A stretch of 64,000 bases of DNA, from contig NC_134756.1 of the NCBI RefSeq assembly GCF_050436995.1, positions 4,402,001-4,466,000 of the forward strand. Reading direction: 5' to 3'. Source of the stretch: Anticarsia gemmatalis (taxonomy: Eukaryota; Arthropoda; Insecta; Lepidoptera; Erebidae). Below are positions 1 through 12,800 of the stretch, one piece after another. The position numbers and the translations under genes were made by a program. Numbering within the stretch: the stretch's first letter is position 1; each line of letters starts with the position of its first letter. The notes beneath the pieces were generated by a model that did no database searches, was not told the DNA's origin, and saw only the letters and a list, made by a program, of their open reading frames with translations.

Positions 1-3000
1 AGAACTAAATATAGTGTTAGGTGTTTTCAATTATCATGAAATCCTTAGAAATTCTAACAATTTACAGCATTTGAATGTAAATAAAATCCTGTAGAGATGA
101 ATTCAGGAAGAGAGGGTACTATGGAGTCTACCCAAAAACTTGATTTAAAGCTAGCCGAGCAGGTGAGCCGTATCTTTTTATCATTGTTTGAGCCTGGTGT
201 CACCACTTCCGAATAAGTACTGGGTAGCTTACCATCTAGAATTATGACAGATTTTTGCTGTCACTTTATTATTTGGATCGGTTATCCGAAAGAAATAGTT
301 TCCAACCAGCTCTGACCCTAGGTTTCTGAGTACATTTAGCGGTAGTTTACTTATTCAATAGCGTTTAAACTGATATAAATAAAAACTACCGCTAAATGTA
401 CCTCAGAAACCGGGGGTAAGTATACTTAATTAAGAGTAGACTAAACGTTCATTCTTTATCCGAACTTTCAGCACCTTTATCCAAAACATTACTACATACC
501 GGTACCACTAAAACCACATACAATAAGCCTTCACATACTTAATATTTCATAATCAAATTACTGAAACTTGCCAAAGAATCGAGGGTACTTGAACTAACGC
601 ATCTCATGATGGGATAACTCACAGTTGGTTAAGCAAGGGTCATCCCACGGGTGGACCCCGGATTACGGCTAAGACTAATTGCTTATATTTAAGTACCTGT
701 GTATCAAGAATGGGTAAATATTGAATGTTAGTGATTTCATTGTTTAGTTGTAGAAGACGTGTGTTTTTAATAAGGTATAAAGTAGAATGAGTCAAAAGTC
801 GCTTTAAAAATGATCTACAGGGTTTTTAAAATTGGTAATAGTTAATGCAATGATGATTTATTTATTGTTAAGTTATTGAAGATGTTCATGTTTGTAATAT
901 TAATAAGTAGAATGGGAAATAAAAAGTCTTTCTATAGATAATCTCCAAAGCTTTTAAAATTGGCAATAAATTACTAGTGTACTCGTATATAACACGTTCC
1001 CCAAAAAAATAATTTAATATTGTTATATTTTTATCGTACAGTGACGTGTATTATTTCTAAATCCGATATGTACGTTAATTCTGGAAGGTAAAGAAAGATT
1101 AAACAATTTTAAGTCGTTATTGTTTGCAAATCTAAAAGTGAATTTATTGTTATTGTGTGTATTTTCTAAATATGCAACATTTAGTTCCATTTCTTTCCTC
1201 TTTCTACTTCCACATTATTTGACTAAGCTCTACTCTTTTTTACCTGCAAAATAATGCATTTTGCACCTCAAATGTATTATAAAACGCAGTAGTACTCAGT
1301 TATAGTTGAATCGAAGGAGGTCGGTCATCTAGGGGCTCACTCGGGAGCCTCGTGCGATACACGATTAATTAGGGAATAGGGGATACGTGTGGTCGGTGAT
1401 GCGACAGGTACTATCAACAACACAAGCGTTAGAAGAGGAAAACTCCCACAAAAACAAGTAAAGGGTACTTACAACTGTTGTGGTACTTACAACAGGTGTC
1501 CGCCAATATTACTTTTATTGATTGCTCTATAACCATTCTATGAATATGCTAGCTCCGCCCTTATTTTTTTAAAGTTTGACCAACACAAGAGCGGACTCCT
1601 TACATTATAACAATAAATCTGCCGAATTCAGTTTTAAAGAGTCTTTGACTATATTATGGTCATTTGCTTCTTATCAAATCGGTTTCACTTTCGTTTCTAA
1701 AACCACAGAACACAGATCTTTACAAAGTCTACTTTACTTCTACATGTCCCGATAATTAAGTTTAAAGAATTATAATATGGAATTACATTATGATGATAAA
1801 TTGAACCGCGACCAATCATTCGACGGTTTCAATTCCTAATTAATATTTAATCACAACACTTGAGTGCCTAGCAGTACTTGTCAGTACAGTATTCGTCCAG
1901 TGGCAGTATAACTGAATTACCTATCATTTTGATTGAACGTTTGAGAGCCTCAGGAGGCTCTATTAGATCGAACCTCTATTTACCCGACATGTTAGAGAAG
2001 ACACTTTTACGTAGTTAGCCTTTGATTTACAACTCGTTATTGGATTATTTTGTTTGGATATTTGATTTGTTTGGTAATTTCCTTTATAGATAGTCTGACA
2101 GTAGCAAAGTATGGTACACGTGTTGCGATTATATGGATAGAATGAATTGAGTTCTATTACTTGTATAAACCGACTCCAGCATCATTTGGAAGAATGTATC
2201 TGGAGAATATCGTTTTCGTCTATAAAATATAACCTTTATTTAATATTCTTTTATTGTTGCCATGGTTAATAGTAATATAAGGTGTCATTTGGTCGTGTCT
2301 TAGCGTAATACGCGCAGATGACTGTTTCTGTAAGCAGCAGAAGTTCATTGGTAAAGTTATCTTCCTTGTTATTTCATTTTTTTACAATACTTTTGTACAA
2401 TATAACTGTTGCTGTTCGTTTAAACAGTAAGGGGTAGTTGTCTTTTGGTAGAAAATGTACTAACTTGATTCAACTATTATTTTACCCTGCGATTGAATGG
2501 GTAGAGAAAAAATTTGGCTATTCCTATATTGCTTATAACTATTATATCTTGTCAATTTTCTCCTCCTTAAAAAACAAAACAGAATTCGACCCACATTTTC
2601 GCGATCTCCCTCCAAAATTCCATCCGAAAATATTTAGTTACACAAGAGGGCAGGTATTACACAATACAATATACAAATGTATCGCTGAAATAAGGGTCTT
2701 TGGGCACAATACACGTCTTAAACAAATATAAGAAGACTGTGGCCGGTGACCTTTGTCCCTTCTGTGTCTGTGTGCGTAAGGGACACGCTGTACGGACACA
2801 CGCACACTAAGATAACGTTGTATTTGCAAATGTGACCCTGTAGAGACATGAATGTTTTAGAGTAGCTCTTGAAATTATTGTTAGTTAGGAAAGTACGTTT
2901 TGGTGTATAATGTTTATTTAAAAGTGGTTTAGAATATTAGAGGCTGACTGTTCATAATGTTTTCTGATATTTTTTACTGAAACGTGATAATTTTTCAATG

Positions 3001-3692
3001 CTTTTAAATGCTTATTAGGTAAAGTAAATAAAAAAATAATTGATTTCATCCTAAGGTAAACTATTTTACATGGCCCTAAACTGCATTATTTTGTCAAAAA
3101 TAGTTAGCGAATTGGCAACCACGATATAGCCTGCAGAGAAAAAGATTAGACTTATGGCTATTACTGGCTCTACCCGGCAGCTTCAACTGCATTCAGTTAC
3201 GGTCTAAAAGTTTAACATGATTCAAGTAGCTAATTCTGTCAAATAGACACAAAAATATTCTTGATATTCAATTTAATTTCGGAAATTTTCAGAGCAATAA
3301 CGGCTAACGTTTTACTTGTCAACTAACTAATTCTCAAAAAAAAATAATCAGATATGGAGTTACAATATAAAAATAATGTTAGCAAAATATACTAGCGTCT
3401 ATACTAAAAGTTTAGTGAGACTATCGTGTAAGCCCGTTAGGCCGGGCCACCTTCCGATACAATAACGGGCCGCGAACCCTTTCTTCTGCTGGTGCCGCTT
3501 ATAAATTGCGGTGTCCGACTGTTTGTACGCAATATTGCACTGCTTGTTTACTAAACATCGATTTTCTAACAAACTTATGTATGTTTTGTAGATAGAAAGA
3601 CTTGTGAACCGTTGATTGGTGAAGATTTAAACATGGTTTTTTGTTAACTCAACAGTTGAACGTTCTATATTAAAACAGGCGAAAGATTACTC
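1..3692. other. Noncoding AT-rich sequence, left end of gene desert
   Basis: Apart from the MITE at 316, unique AT-rich DNA. A GC-richer patch at about 1310..1440 has a GGCTC/GAGCC mini-hairpin, and AGAGCCT/AGGCTCT lies near 1947. The patch at 3425..3545 is strongly GC-enriched (TAGGCCGGGCCACC, CGGGCCGCGAACCC). Open frames of 63-97 codons have no family features and are taken as chance. Confidence 0.6.
316..418. mobile_element. Foldback MITE (about 100 bp)
   Basis: The left arm CCCTAGGTTTCTGAGTACAT then TTAGCGGTAGTTT is mirrored by the right arm (ACCCCCGGTTTCTGAGGTAC then ATTTAGCGGTAGTTT on the other strand). The centre holds TTCAATAGCGTTTAAAC. The family recurs at 3693. Confidence 0.75.
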
Positions 3693-3800
3693 ACCCCCGG
3701 TTTCTGAATACATTTAGCGGTAGTTTATCTATTCAATAGCGTTTTTTATATGAGATTAAACGCTATTAAATAAATAAACTCTCGCTAAGTAAGTCCTTAT
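3693..3800. mobile_element. Foldback MITE, second copy, right arm decayed
   Basis: The left arm ACCCCCGGTTTCTGAATACA then TTTAGCGGTAGTTTA is well preserved. The inner arms AATAGCGTTT and AAACGCTATT still pair. The right outer arm (CTCTCGCTAAGTAAG) is mutated, so the right limit is approximate. Confidence 0.65.
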
Positions 3801-3859
3801 AGTTAAGTAAAAGTAATGCTTGAATTTCTGGAATATCTATCGCTGCTATAACATAGTTT

Positions 3860-4109
3860 TAAATCATTGGACAACTCACACACGGTCATTTGATTCCAAA
3901 CTAAGCAGAGCTTGTACTATGGTAACCAAATAACTGATAAACATACTTATATATTTTTAAATACATACTTATATAGACAAATTGACATCCAGGCTCAGAA
4001 CAAATACTCGTGCTCATCACACAAAGATTTGTCCCGGGTGGGATTCGAACCCACCACACGCGGCGCTACGGTTGTTGCGGCGAGGTGACCGCTTAAACCA
4101 CTGCGCCAA
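3860..4109 (-). mobile_element. tRNA-derived SINE, family 2
   Basis: The minus-strand head has an A box (TTGGCGCAGTGGTTTAAG) and a B box within GTGGGTTCGAATCCCACC, followed by GGGACAAATCTTTGTGTGATG. A body then runs through CTGAGCCTGGATGTCAATTT and further left to about 3860 (AGCTCTGCTTAGTTTGG, GACCGTGTGTGAG). The body differs from family 1 while the tRNA head is alike. From memory this body is widespread in moth and butterfly genomes; no search was run. The left limit is approximate. Confidence 0.78.
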
Positions 4110-4377
4110 TGTAAGTATGGCATTAAGATTCAGTTTAACGATATTCTTTATAATTTACGTTATTCACATTGTCAAATGAATTGCCATAATCCCGAGGGAA
4201 TGATTGTAGCTAAAATATCAGTTATAATGTCAGTGAAAGAAAACATTCCGATGGAATTTTACTTGGCAAAAAGAGTAACCTCAGTGAGTTGAAACTCTCA
4301 TAAAACACACCTATGTTCCTGTGTTATTAATTGTTGTAAATTAAGTAGTTTGGCTCTTTTCTTAACTTATAATATAA

Positions 4378-4582
4378 CTAGCTTTAACCCGCGATTCCGT
4401 CCACCATCTGAATTTTCCCATGGGAATGCGTCATTTTCCCGGGGTAAAAAGTAACCTATGTCCTTTCTTGGGTATCAAAATATCTCCATACCAAATTTCA
4501 TGCAAATTGGTTCAGTAGTTTAGGCGTGATTGAAACAGACAGACAGACAGAGTTACTTTCACATTTATAATATTAGTATGGA
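4378..4582 (-). mobile_element. Helitron-like non-autonomous element, related family
   Basis: Minus-strand element of 205 bp. It starts TCCATACTAATATTATAAAT, contains an ACTCTGTCTGTCTGTCTG stretch and TTGCATGAAATTTGGTATGG, and ends CGGGTTAAAGCTAG before T. The 5' end is nearly the same as in the 19732 family while the middle differs, so the two families share ends. The pattern is very common in Lepidoptera as I recall. Confidence 0.72.
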
Positions 4583-7500
4583 TATGATAAAACTAATATA
4601 TTCAGATGCGTGTGTGTCGAATCTCAATAAAAACTGTAGAGTGTACCGTGTTATTTGTACAGAGGACCGGGACACGGGACCTCTTTCATTTCCTCCACAC
4701 GAGCACGAGACATACAGTGCCTATGGATTTAAATGTATTATTTTTTTACCTTTGGATTGAGTAAATAAAACCTCGAAAGTCTAAATTGTAAAAACATATC
4801 AAATTACCAAAGGCGCGATGAAATTGATAAGGAATTGTATTGTTTCCTTTTATTTTAGTTAATTTTAAATAGTTAAATTGATATAACGGCTTTTTGTATT
4901 TACTAAAATAAATAATACATTATCGTATTTATTTACTTTAGAAGCCCGAAAGTGCAATACATACTAATGAAACAACATAGGCTGAACGTTTGAGTCAAAC
5001 GTCATTGTCGCAATCATTTAGATTATTCGATTTATTACCATTATTATTAGGTCAAATTCAAAATATACAGGCATTACTAACTTCGCGATTCAATATAGAA
5101 ATATAGTATAGAGAATTGGTCAGCAACATCAAATGAAAAGCCAAATTAAAACATGATTTCAATAAGTTTCAAAGTTCAAAGTATCTCAAGCAAAATGTTT
5201 CATACTGTCTTTGGGTCATCTTCAAAGTGTTACGTCAGTTTGGGGTCCAAACAAGTAAGCGAGCAAGTTAACTAATTTAATCGTAGCGAAAAGCTTTGCG
5301 ATATCTGTGCGTAATGTATGCATAACGGATGTACCCCTTCGTGCCGCCTTTGAGAGGGAGAGTAGACTTGCTATTTGGAAATTTTGCACGCGAATTTTTG
5401 CACTAGTGTTAGTAACTGAAATTATAGAACCATGATAGGACAGATGTGTTCTAGAATCTCCTTGGGAATGCGTGTGTAATATGTTGCTTCTAATGAACAC
5501 CTACAGATTGTTTTAAAAAAGACTGCCCATGTATTACTTGGAATTTTCTTGAGAGAAAGTAAGCTGAAAACGAGACCAAAAAAAGTAATTAAATTACTTC
5601 AAGCTGGTAATTTACTATTAGAATTAGACAAGATTGATAAAAAGGCGCGCGGTTAATGTTACTTATTTCTTGTATTCTTCTTCTATTAAAACTTGGGACT
5701 AAAATAAAGGAAACATTTAAAATAAATCATTACACATTTTTAATCTAAATAAAGGCAATATTTTCGATAATTACACTTTTTTAATAGAGCACTGTTAGTA
5801 AATAAAACAGACAAAATATTTACCAACACGCTTCTTCCAAACGACTCTCCCGCTCGACTGGTTAGCATCGTTCAAACGCAGCACAAGCCGGCCCTTGCGG
5901 GCAGTCCTCCCTAGCTGTGGGCAGTACACCCTCTAAACAACCTTGGCCAACAAAAAACATTACAACTACCTTCCACACACAAAGCAAATACAACTCTACG
6001 CTCTTCTTTTAAAGTCTATTTTCCTTTGTTTATTGTTTTGTGGGCAGTGGATGTAAGGGGGCTGTCAAATCGACCCATGGCTACTGTACACCGATTGTGT
6101 AGTTTTGATTTCTATTTCGTATGTTTGAGTTGAGAATATTAGGCGAATTTCGGTTATTGGGTAACTCTCCTATGAATAAAGTATATGAAAGTTTACTCAC
6201 TGAATAAAATATGATACCTTCGTTTTTAAATTGGTAATTGATTTAATATGGCTGCGTTATTATGTAAATATTACTGGTTAAATATGTAGGTAGGAGGGAT
6301 GGTTGTTTTAGTTTGAAAGAATAGTAGTGTGGGAAAAAGAAAAATATTTTGCATGTGGGACGTGAAAGAAAATTTACTTGTTAAGAACCAGGGGTGTATG
6401 AATATAAGGAGATTCTATTTACATCAAGTACTTATTTCCTGAAGACATTAATTTATCATTTCGCTATGCTATTTTTGGGGCCTTTAGTTCATAATATGTT
6501 GACCATAAAAAACAACCATTACAAAGGTTCAATCCAATTTTCTTTCATAAAATATAAATGAAATAACACCAATAGATAAAATAAATTTACTGCCTATACT
6601 TTTTTCGGCCCATACTTATACCGATTCTCCTTAAATCGTGCCAAATATTTTTACCAACAATATTATGAAAACAAGCTAAAACCAAAGCCAAATTATTACA
6701 CAACAAGTGGTTCGAAACACAAACCAATATAATAACATAAACATCAACTTTACATACACTTCCACTAACTACATACACTATACACTGCCATACACTAATA
6801 TGTATACCTTCTTCAAACATGACACATTTCACTAAATTACGGGGACATGAAACTAGAAATTGCTTTGTATTTTACCCTTTTTTTGTAGCGTGACAGTGAC
6901 AGTGTTTGCACGTAGCCAGCAACGGGCTGAAGAAATGCCCCCTCATGTGTACACGTTAACTTGGCTACATTTCACGTTTGGTGTAGGTTATGAGGTCCTG
7001 AAATGTTTAAAGCTGATAATCACTGCTGCTTTACGTTTGAGCGTTCAATTTCTGGAAAACACTCTTATCGAGGTCAATTTAAAAGTTCACCACAACTATT
7101 GCGAAATTAATAAATTATTAAATCATGTATGAAATGCAGGGTTTAAATAAATAAGTTAAGGAAAGTTGTGTAATTCTATTAGTTTAGACTAAAATCGAAA
7201 ATATACAGAAAGACCGTACTATGTTGCTCAAAGATCACTTAAGTCTACTTGTCTTGCATTTATTTGCAAATGTTTAAATTAAAGCGTGTCGCTTTAACTT
7301 TAATATTAAAAAGAATACCAAAATACCTTTGTCTCTAATATACCTATTAAAACTTAACATAATATTTAGCCGTGACATATGATTGAAAATCGTCTCAGTT
7401 TCCATTACACTCATCAATAAATATTCTAATAAGAGATTCTTATTAGCTGATTTAACCCGCTACCGCTCATACCTCGCGTCTTGGTCGGCGCGGGCCTCCG

Positions 7501-9204
7501 GGGCGTCCGTGACAGCGTGACGCGGGTCCAGCGCGGTCCGAAATAGATATTTCGCCGACTGTCGCGTTATTTGTGGCTTCACCCTCACAATTATGTACAT
7601 GACGCTGTGTTTTGTAACGTTTTTGTTAGTTTTGCTTATATTATGGTTTGTTTTAAAATATTTTTTTTTAGTTAAGTTAAGTATTTTTTTTAGTACCGGG
7701 CATAACTGTATTCTAAAATACTACTCAGTAGATCAAATAGATGGCCCGTTTATGAGAGAATTTATCATAATTTATTTTTAAAGACAATCTATACACTATA
7801 CCTACACATATACCTACCTATACATTTATGTATGTTATGGCAGTAGCCTCAAGGATAAGAAGGAACCAGTAACAAAATTAACAATTTAAACAAAGTTAAT
7901 ATTGAAATATCATTGTAATTTTTATAAGTAAACTTAATCTTTAGTAGTTTAGTAAACAAAATTGTTACAAAGAAGTACATATTCAATTATTTTGAATAAT
8001 ATTGATTTATTTAAAAGACACATTGTTAAAAGTATTTAATAAATAAAAAAACACAACCTAAAATTCTCATCTGCTGGCTGTAAATATTTTGTTTATTATT
8101 TATATGTAAAGAGTAAAATACGCAAAGAAGTCTTTATTTTCAAAATTATTACAACTTTATCTATTCAAGAATCACAAACTAAGTATAAAAATCGCAAAGT
8201 TGGGAGAGAGAAGCAATCTAATAAGAATATTTTCAGCGCCATCTATCGTCGAGTAGCACACAACTAAAGTTTCAAGCTTCCCTCGCTTACTGAATGCATT
8301 GTCATAGAGGTCGCTAGTTTACTAAGTGGAAAGCTTTAGCCCAGTGCTACGAAAACTTCGCTTGTGTTTGAAAATTTTCTTTAAACAGAAAATAAGTAAC
8401 TTAATTTATTATTTTATTTATATCTACTTAAGTAATTTGATACGTAGCAAGGTTATTCGTGGATATTATATGTTTTAATAAGTTTAGACAATTCATGGTG
8501 TCTTGCTTAATTATTTAATTTTATTCATGCTTATTTTAATATGTACAACTTTTAAACTCCTTTTCCAGTTTAAACCCTTTTGTATATAATATCCACAATA
8601 ACTTAAAAAAATATAACTCATTAAGAAATTGAAAAAGCATACTTACAATAAGCCCTAAAATGTTATGAAACACCAGCATAATAATTGAAAAAAATAAACA
8701 AGAAAAAACTACAAACCAAAAAAGCCGCAATAAATTCTAACCAAAGCAATTCACACGATCCTTCGCAGAAACAAAACGTTCGTAGCTCCAGACACCTTAT
8801 TTAAAAGTTGTACTTCCTAGTGAAAGTACTACGCGCTCTGTGAAAAATGCAACGAACTTCTACCGAGAGTGAAAGTGGACTCAAGACTTTACAGCCTTTA
8901 AACCTTGTTTCAAGCGCTCCAAGTTGATGCCAGCGCTTTTTTAAAACGCAAATTGTTTTAGAGTTTGAATTGTTAAGCGTTTTTTTCGCTTAAACTTTAG
9001 TGATTGTGAACTTTGTTTTATAAATCTATTTGTGGATTTGTTGCGTTGATACTTTTTTTTATTGTCTGTGTTTTTGAAGTTAGTAAGGTGTGTTCATTAA
9101 CAGTTAGTTTAAGCTTACGGGATTAATTATTATTTACAGGCTGATGATTGTATTTCAATATAATTTTCGTCAATGTGTAGTAATTATGATAAAACAAATA
9201 CATA
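4583..9204. other. Noncoding sequence with one GC-rich island
   Basis: AT-rich unique DNA. The island at 7445..7580 (TCGGCGCGGGCCTCCGGGGC) stands out and contains stops in every frame over its length. Open frames of up to 92 codons show no recognisable domain. The 90-codon frame at 6860 and the 92-codon frame at 5222 were checked by eye and not recognised. Confidence 0.6.
8237..8262 (+). repeat. Short dispersed CGCCATCTATCGTCGAGTAG motif
   Basis: CGCCATCTATCGTCGAGTAG occurs here and, reversed, at 44430..44455 (CTACTCGACGATAGATGGCG). A weaker GCCATCTAT pair is at 43910 and 43945. Identical 20-mers 36 kb apart indicate a dispersed element whose limits I cannot set. Confidence 0.5.
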
Positions 9205-9365
9205 AAATCATGTCTTATTCTCATAGGGGTAGGCAGAGACCAAAGGATACCACTTGGTACGATCCTTATAAACTTCTCTTGCCTTATTCACATCCATACA
9301 TCTTGTCATACAAGACCGCCGGTTACGAGTACTACGCACCTGACCCTTTTTCAGTACATTGTCGA
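9205..9365 (+). repeat. Dispersed lepidopteran repeat (TAGGGGTAGGCAGAGA type)
   Basis: Contains TCATAGGGGTAGGCAGAGAC, CACTTGGTACGATCCTTATA and GAGTACTACGCACCTGACC. The same lines occur in reverse at 45514..45612 and, shorter, at 19632..19690. It has no coding character although a 74-codon frame crosses it. Confidence 0.6.
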
Positions 9366-9461
9366 TAATAAAATAATTATTTCTTATGCTTAATTAAAAT
9401 CTCTTTTAGTACTCATACGAATAAATTCAAACAAAGAAAAATAATAAAAAACTTAATCTTT

Positions 9462-9525
9462 CATTACGGGAGAAAAACCTTGCACTGCTGTGGGACATGA
9501 ATGGGCTAAATTTATCTATTTATTA
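9462..9525 (-). repeat. Reverse copy of the 9762 repeat
   Basis: Read on the minus strand: ATTTAGCCCATTCATGTCCC, then ACAGCAGTGCAAGG and TTCTCCCGTAATG. It forms an inverted pair with 9762 across about 240 bases of AT-rich sequence. Confidence 0.5.
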
Positions 9526-9761
9526 TTATAATAATAATTAGTTCATTAATTATTAGTAATCTACTTTACTTCCAGGTTCCCTGAACTGACGCTAAGTCCG
9601 TGCAATACCTAGTATTTGCTATTGACTCTAATAATAGAACATGTAAGTGCTCTTATTAGAAATAGAGCAAGCTGTTCTAATTAGCTTTCATATTGGTATT
9701 GCCTTCCAATGGGAAGTTTAAGTCCACTTGTAAAATTATATTATAATAAAAATAAAATAAT

Positions 9762-9840
9762 AAATTTAACCCATTACTGTCCCACTGCTGGGCAAGGGTC
9801 TCCTCCCGTAATGAGGGAGGGGTTAGGCCTTGAGTCAATG
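9762..9840 (+). repeat. Dispersed repeat (ACTGTCCCACTGCTGGGCAA type)
   Basis: AACCCATTACTGTCCCACTG then CTGGGCAAGGGTCTCCTCCC, a fragment type frequent in moth genomes. Other copies are at 9462..9525 (reverse) and 26152..26218. Confidence 0.55.
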
Positions 9841-12800
9841 GTGAAGGAAAAATTATATATATTATATGTATGATAATAATATTACAGCATAACTTTATGT
9901 TTCTTTTCTTCTTCAGTTTTCTGCCTGTACTGTCTGTTACTTCGTAGCAGTTATCGTTTAATTTTTTTATTCAGCTTTTATTTTCGGTCAGTGGCTGACA
10001 ATGTCTCATTTAATTATTAAAATAGTCAAAGCAACCGAAGAACTTTTTTGAAACTTAAATGAAAATCATTACGTTTGAAATCGTTAAAACAAAAAAAACC
10101 CGTACAGATTTATCTTTGATAACTATTAACGTAAACTATGATTATAAGTATTCAAACTTAATGTAGTTTTAACGACCCATAACTAGAAACAAAATTTAGT
10201 CCTCAAGCACAATTTAAAAACAAAAAAAAGCCTTCCTCGTCTGGAACATCCTGAAACAAAATAAATCAACACAGACGTTAATAAATTAAATATAAAACAG
10301 CAAATCAATATGGAATTCAACTAAGAAACAAATTTCCCTCTGGCCGCAGCCTAGACTAGTCAATTTCCTCAAAAACTCGTTTATACGGTTGTTAAAATGG
10401 GCGGTGCATTGACGGTGGGGCCCATATCCGGCGCTGATTGAGTTTAGGTGTGATTGATCAACGGTGGCCGGGATTGCTGCGATTGACTGTACGGCGAACG
10501 TGTTATCTTGTTACACGTATACATGTGTGTTTTGCTTGGAATTTCGGAAAATTATATAGTTTTGTGTCGGGTTTAATGGGCTACTTAATAATTATGTACT
10601 TTTGTATAGAGGATATGAACTTGTTCAATATTTTTTTAACCCGTGACGGTTACGATGCTGGATGACTAAATAGCAAATAATAAATGAATATTTTTGGGAA
10701 ATTCCCACAGTATCAATTGATTCCATGATAATGAAACAACTGATAAACATTAATATTTACGTATGTGAATACATTTTTAGATTTTCTCCATGTTTGGATA
10801 TTTTTTTATTTAAGTCTACGAACTACAGTGGCGCACTTTTACACTTGTTCAATACTTTAGAAAGAACGGTGTGTTTAGTACCTTAATTAAAAAAGGAGAA
10901 AGTCTTAATACATGAAGCCTATCCTATGTTGATTAATATTCAGCACGCGTATGTATGTCGGGGTATATGAATTGAACGGCAATTTGTGCTAGTCTAGAAG
11001 TTTACTTCGTTGGTCCAGGCAATTTGAGCAAACACGACATGGAAGTGTTTACCCGTGTCCGCTTCATATTCTTATTGGATTGCAGATAATTTGAAATGAT
11101 TATTAGAAAATATTTATAAACTAATGGACTTGTCTTATAGGATTTAATTTATTTATATTAATTATTTTATAGCGGTGTTGGTTACGTTATGCTATTTCAT
11201 AAAGTTTATTGTTACAGCTTTTCTTAAATTGTGTAATTAAAACGTCAAATGTTTTTAAAGACCATGTATCGGATAATAATTGCAATCTAAACTTATCTCT
11301 AAAGGCGTTCGAAATGAAATACATGAGAGTAAAAAAAGAGGCAAACCTCACAATAGTAAAGCGATATAGTAAGGCAATTATTTAAGAATTTAAAATATAC
11401 TACATTTTTCACATCACATATTGTAATACCTACATGAATTGTAACTTGCAAACAAAAATATAACTTAAACAAAATATTATTCCCTACAAATATTTGCCCT
11501 CAGACATTCTGTTAGGAAATGGAACCCGCCTATTTTAACTAAGTTCTTAGTCCGGTTACGAGTAGGCTGTCCCAACCTTCGCGATGAAAATATTTACAAA
11601 TCTAATACCAGTAGGCGCTACCCTTTAGGAACCCTAAGGGATGGTTTCTATTTTAAGTCATCAGTATTTTGTTTGAGAAATAATAGAGCGAAAATAACAG
11701 TATATTTTGGTATTTTTCGTTTTTAATTGTTACGTTTTGTTGACATTACTTTCACAGTTATGCGTTGCACGATTACTATTTTATATTATATGGGAGATGA
11801 CACCATTATGCATCAATTCAATGACCACAGTCAGGCCCTTCGTAAAGTACGAAATGCTATGCATTTCGTACTTTACAAACTTTTCGTAATTTGAAAATAA
11901 ATAAGAAGCACATAAATAACACATTATTAAAACCCCATTTTTAAACTAAACTTTGTGTCTCCTGAATGAAAAGAAAAATAATTTTAAATAAAAATATTAG
12001 TAGTGAGTAAAAACACCAAACAACTATAAAAAAATATATGTATCTTTTATCACCAGATTTCCCGAGTAAACCATCTTATATTAAAAGACACAATAACTTA
12101 AATTATATTTAACACAATTATCAACAAAAACAAGTAAGGAAACTGTATAAAAATATAAACAGTTGTGTCCATATTTCACCAATGAGTTTTCTTTGTAGAG
12201 TGTAAGTAGTTGGCGTCTCATTATTTCTGCTCCTTCATGTGTAACCGTCGTACACTTTACATAAGAGAATATCTTTGTGTTCACATTATTTTTGGTATAT
12301 TTACCATGTTTTTGAATAGCTCCTTGTTACAACTAGGTTATGTTTCGTGATATAGTGTTTGTTGAATAATAGTTTGTTTTTAAACATGTGCTATAAAAAC
12401 CGGACTACGTTTTTGCCGCAGATATTTTTTGAAGAACGTCGAAGTACGGGGTTTTATTGTATATAGTACATTTTTGTATTACTACTTATTATTTTATTAT
12501 GCTTTAATTTGTTTAACTTTTGAAACTCTATTGGTTAAAAAAGTGGTTGGTGTGTCGTATAAAAGTCTGACTACGTTATGGTATTGATTTTTATTATAAC
12601 TAAATAAGAAAAGCGTAGTCCTATTTTAAAATCTGTGCATGAATTTATTTTTATATTACTTACCGTTATTTCGAAGCAGCTTTTCAGTATTTTTATATTA
12701 TAATATACTTGTTTACAATATACTTATTTGACATGCTGAGTGTTTAAACTTAGGTTCAAACTTTAAAACTAATTATATAACGTCCAACGATATCTAAGGC

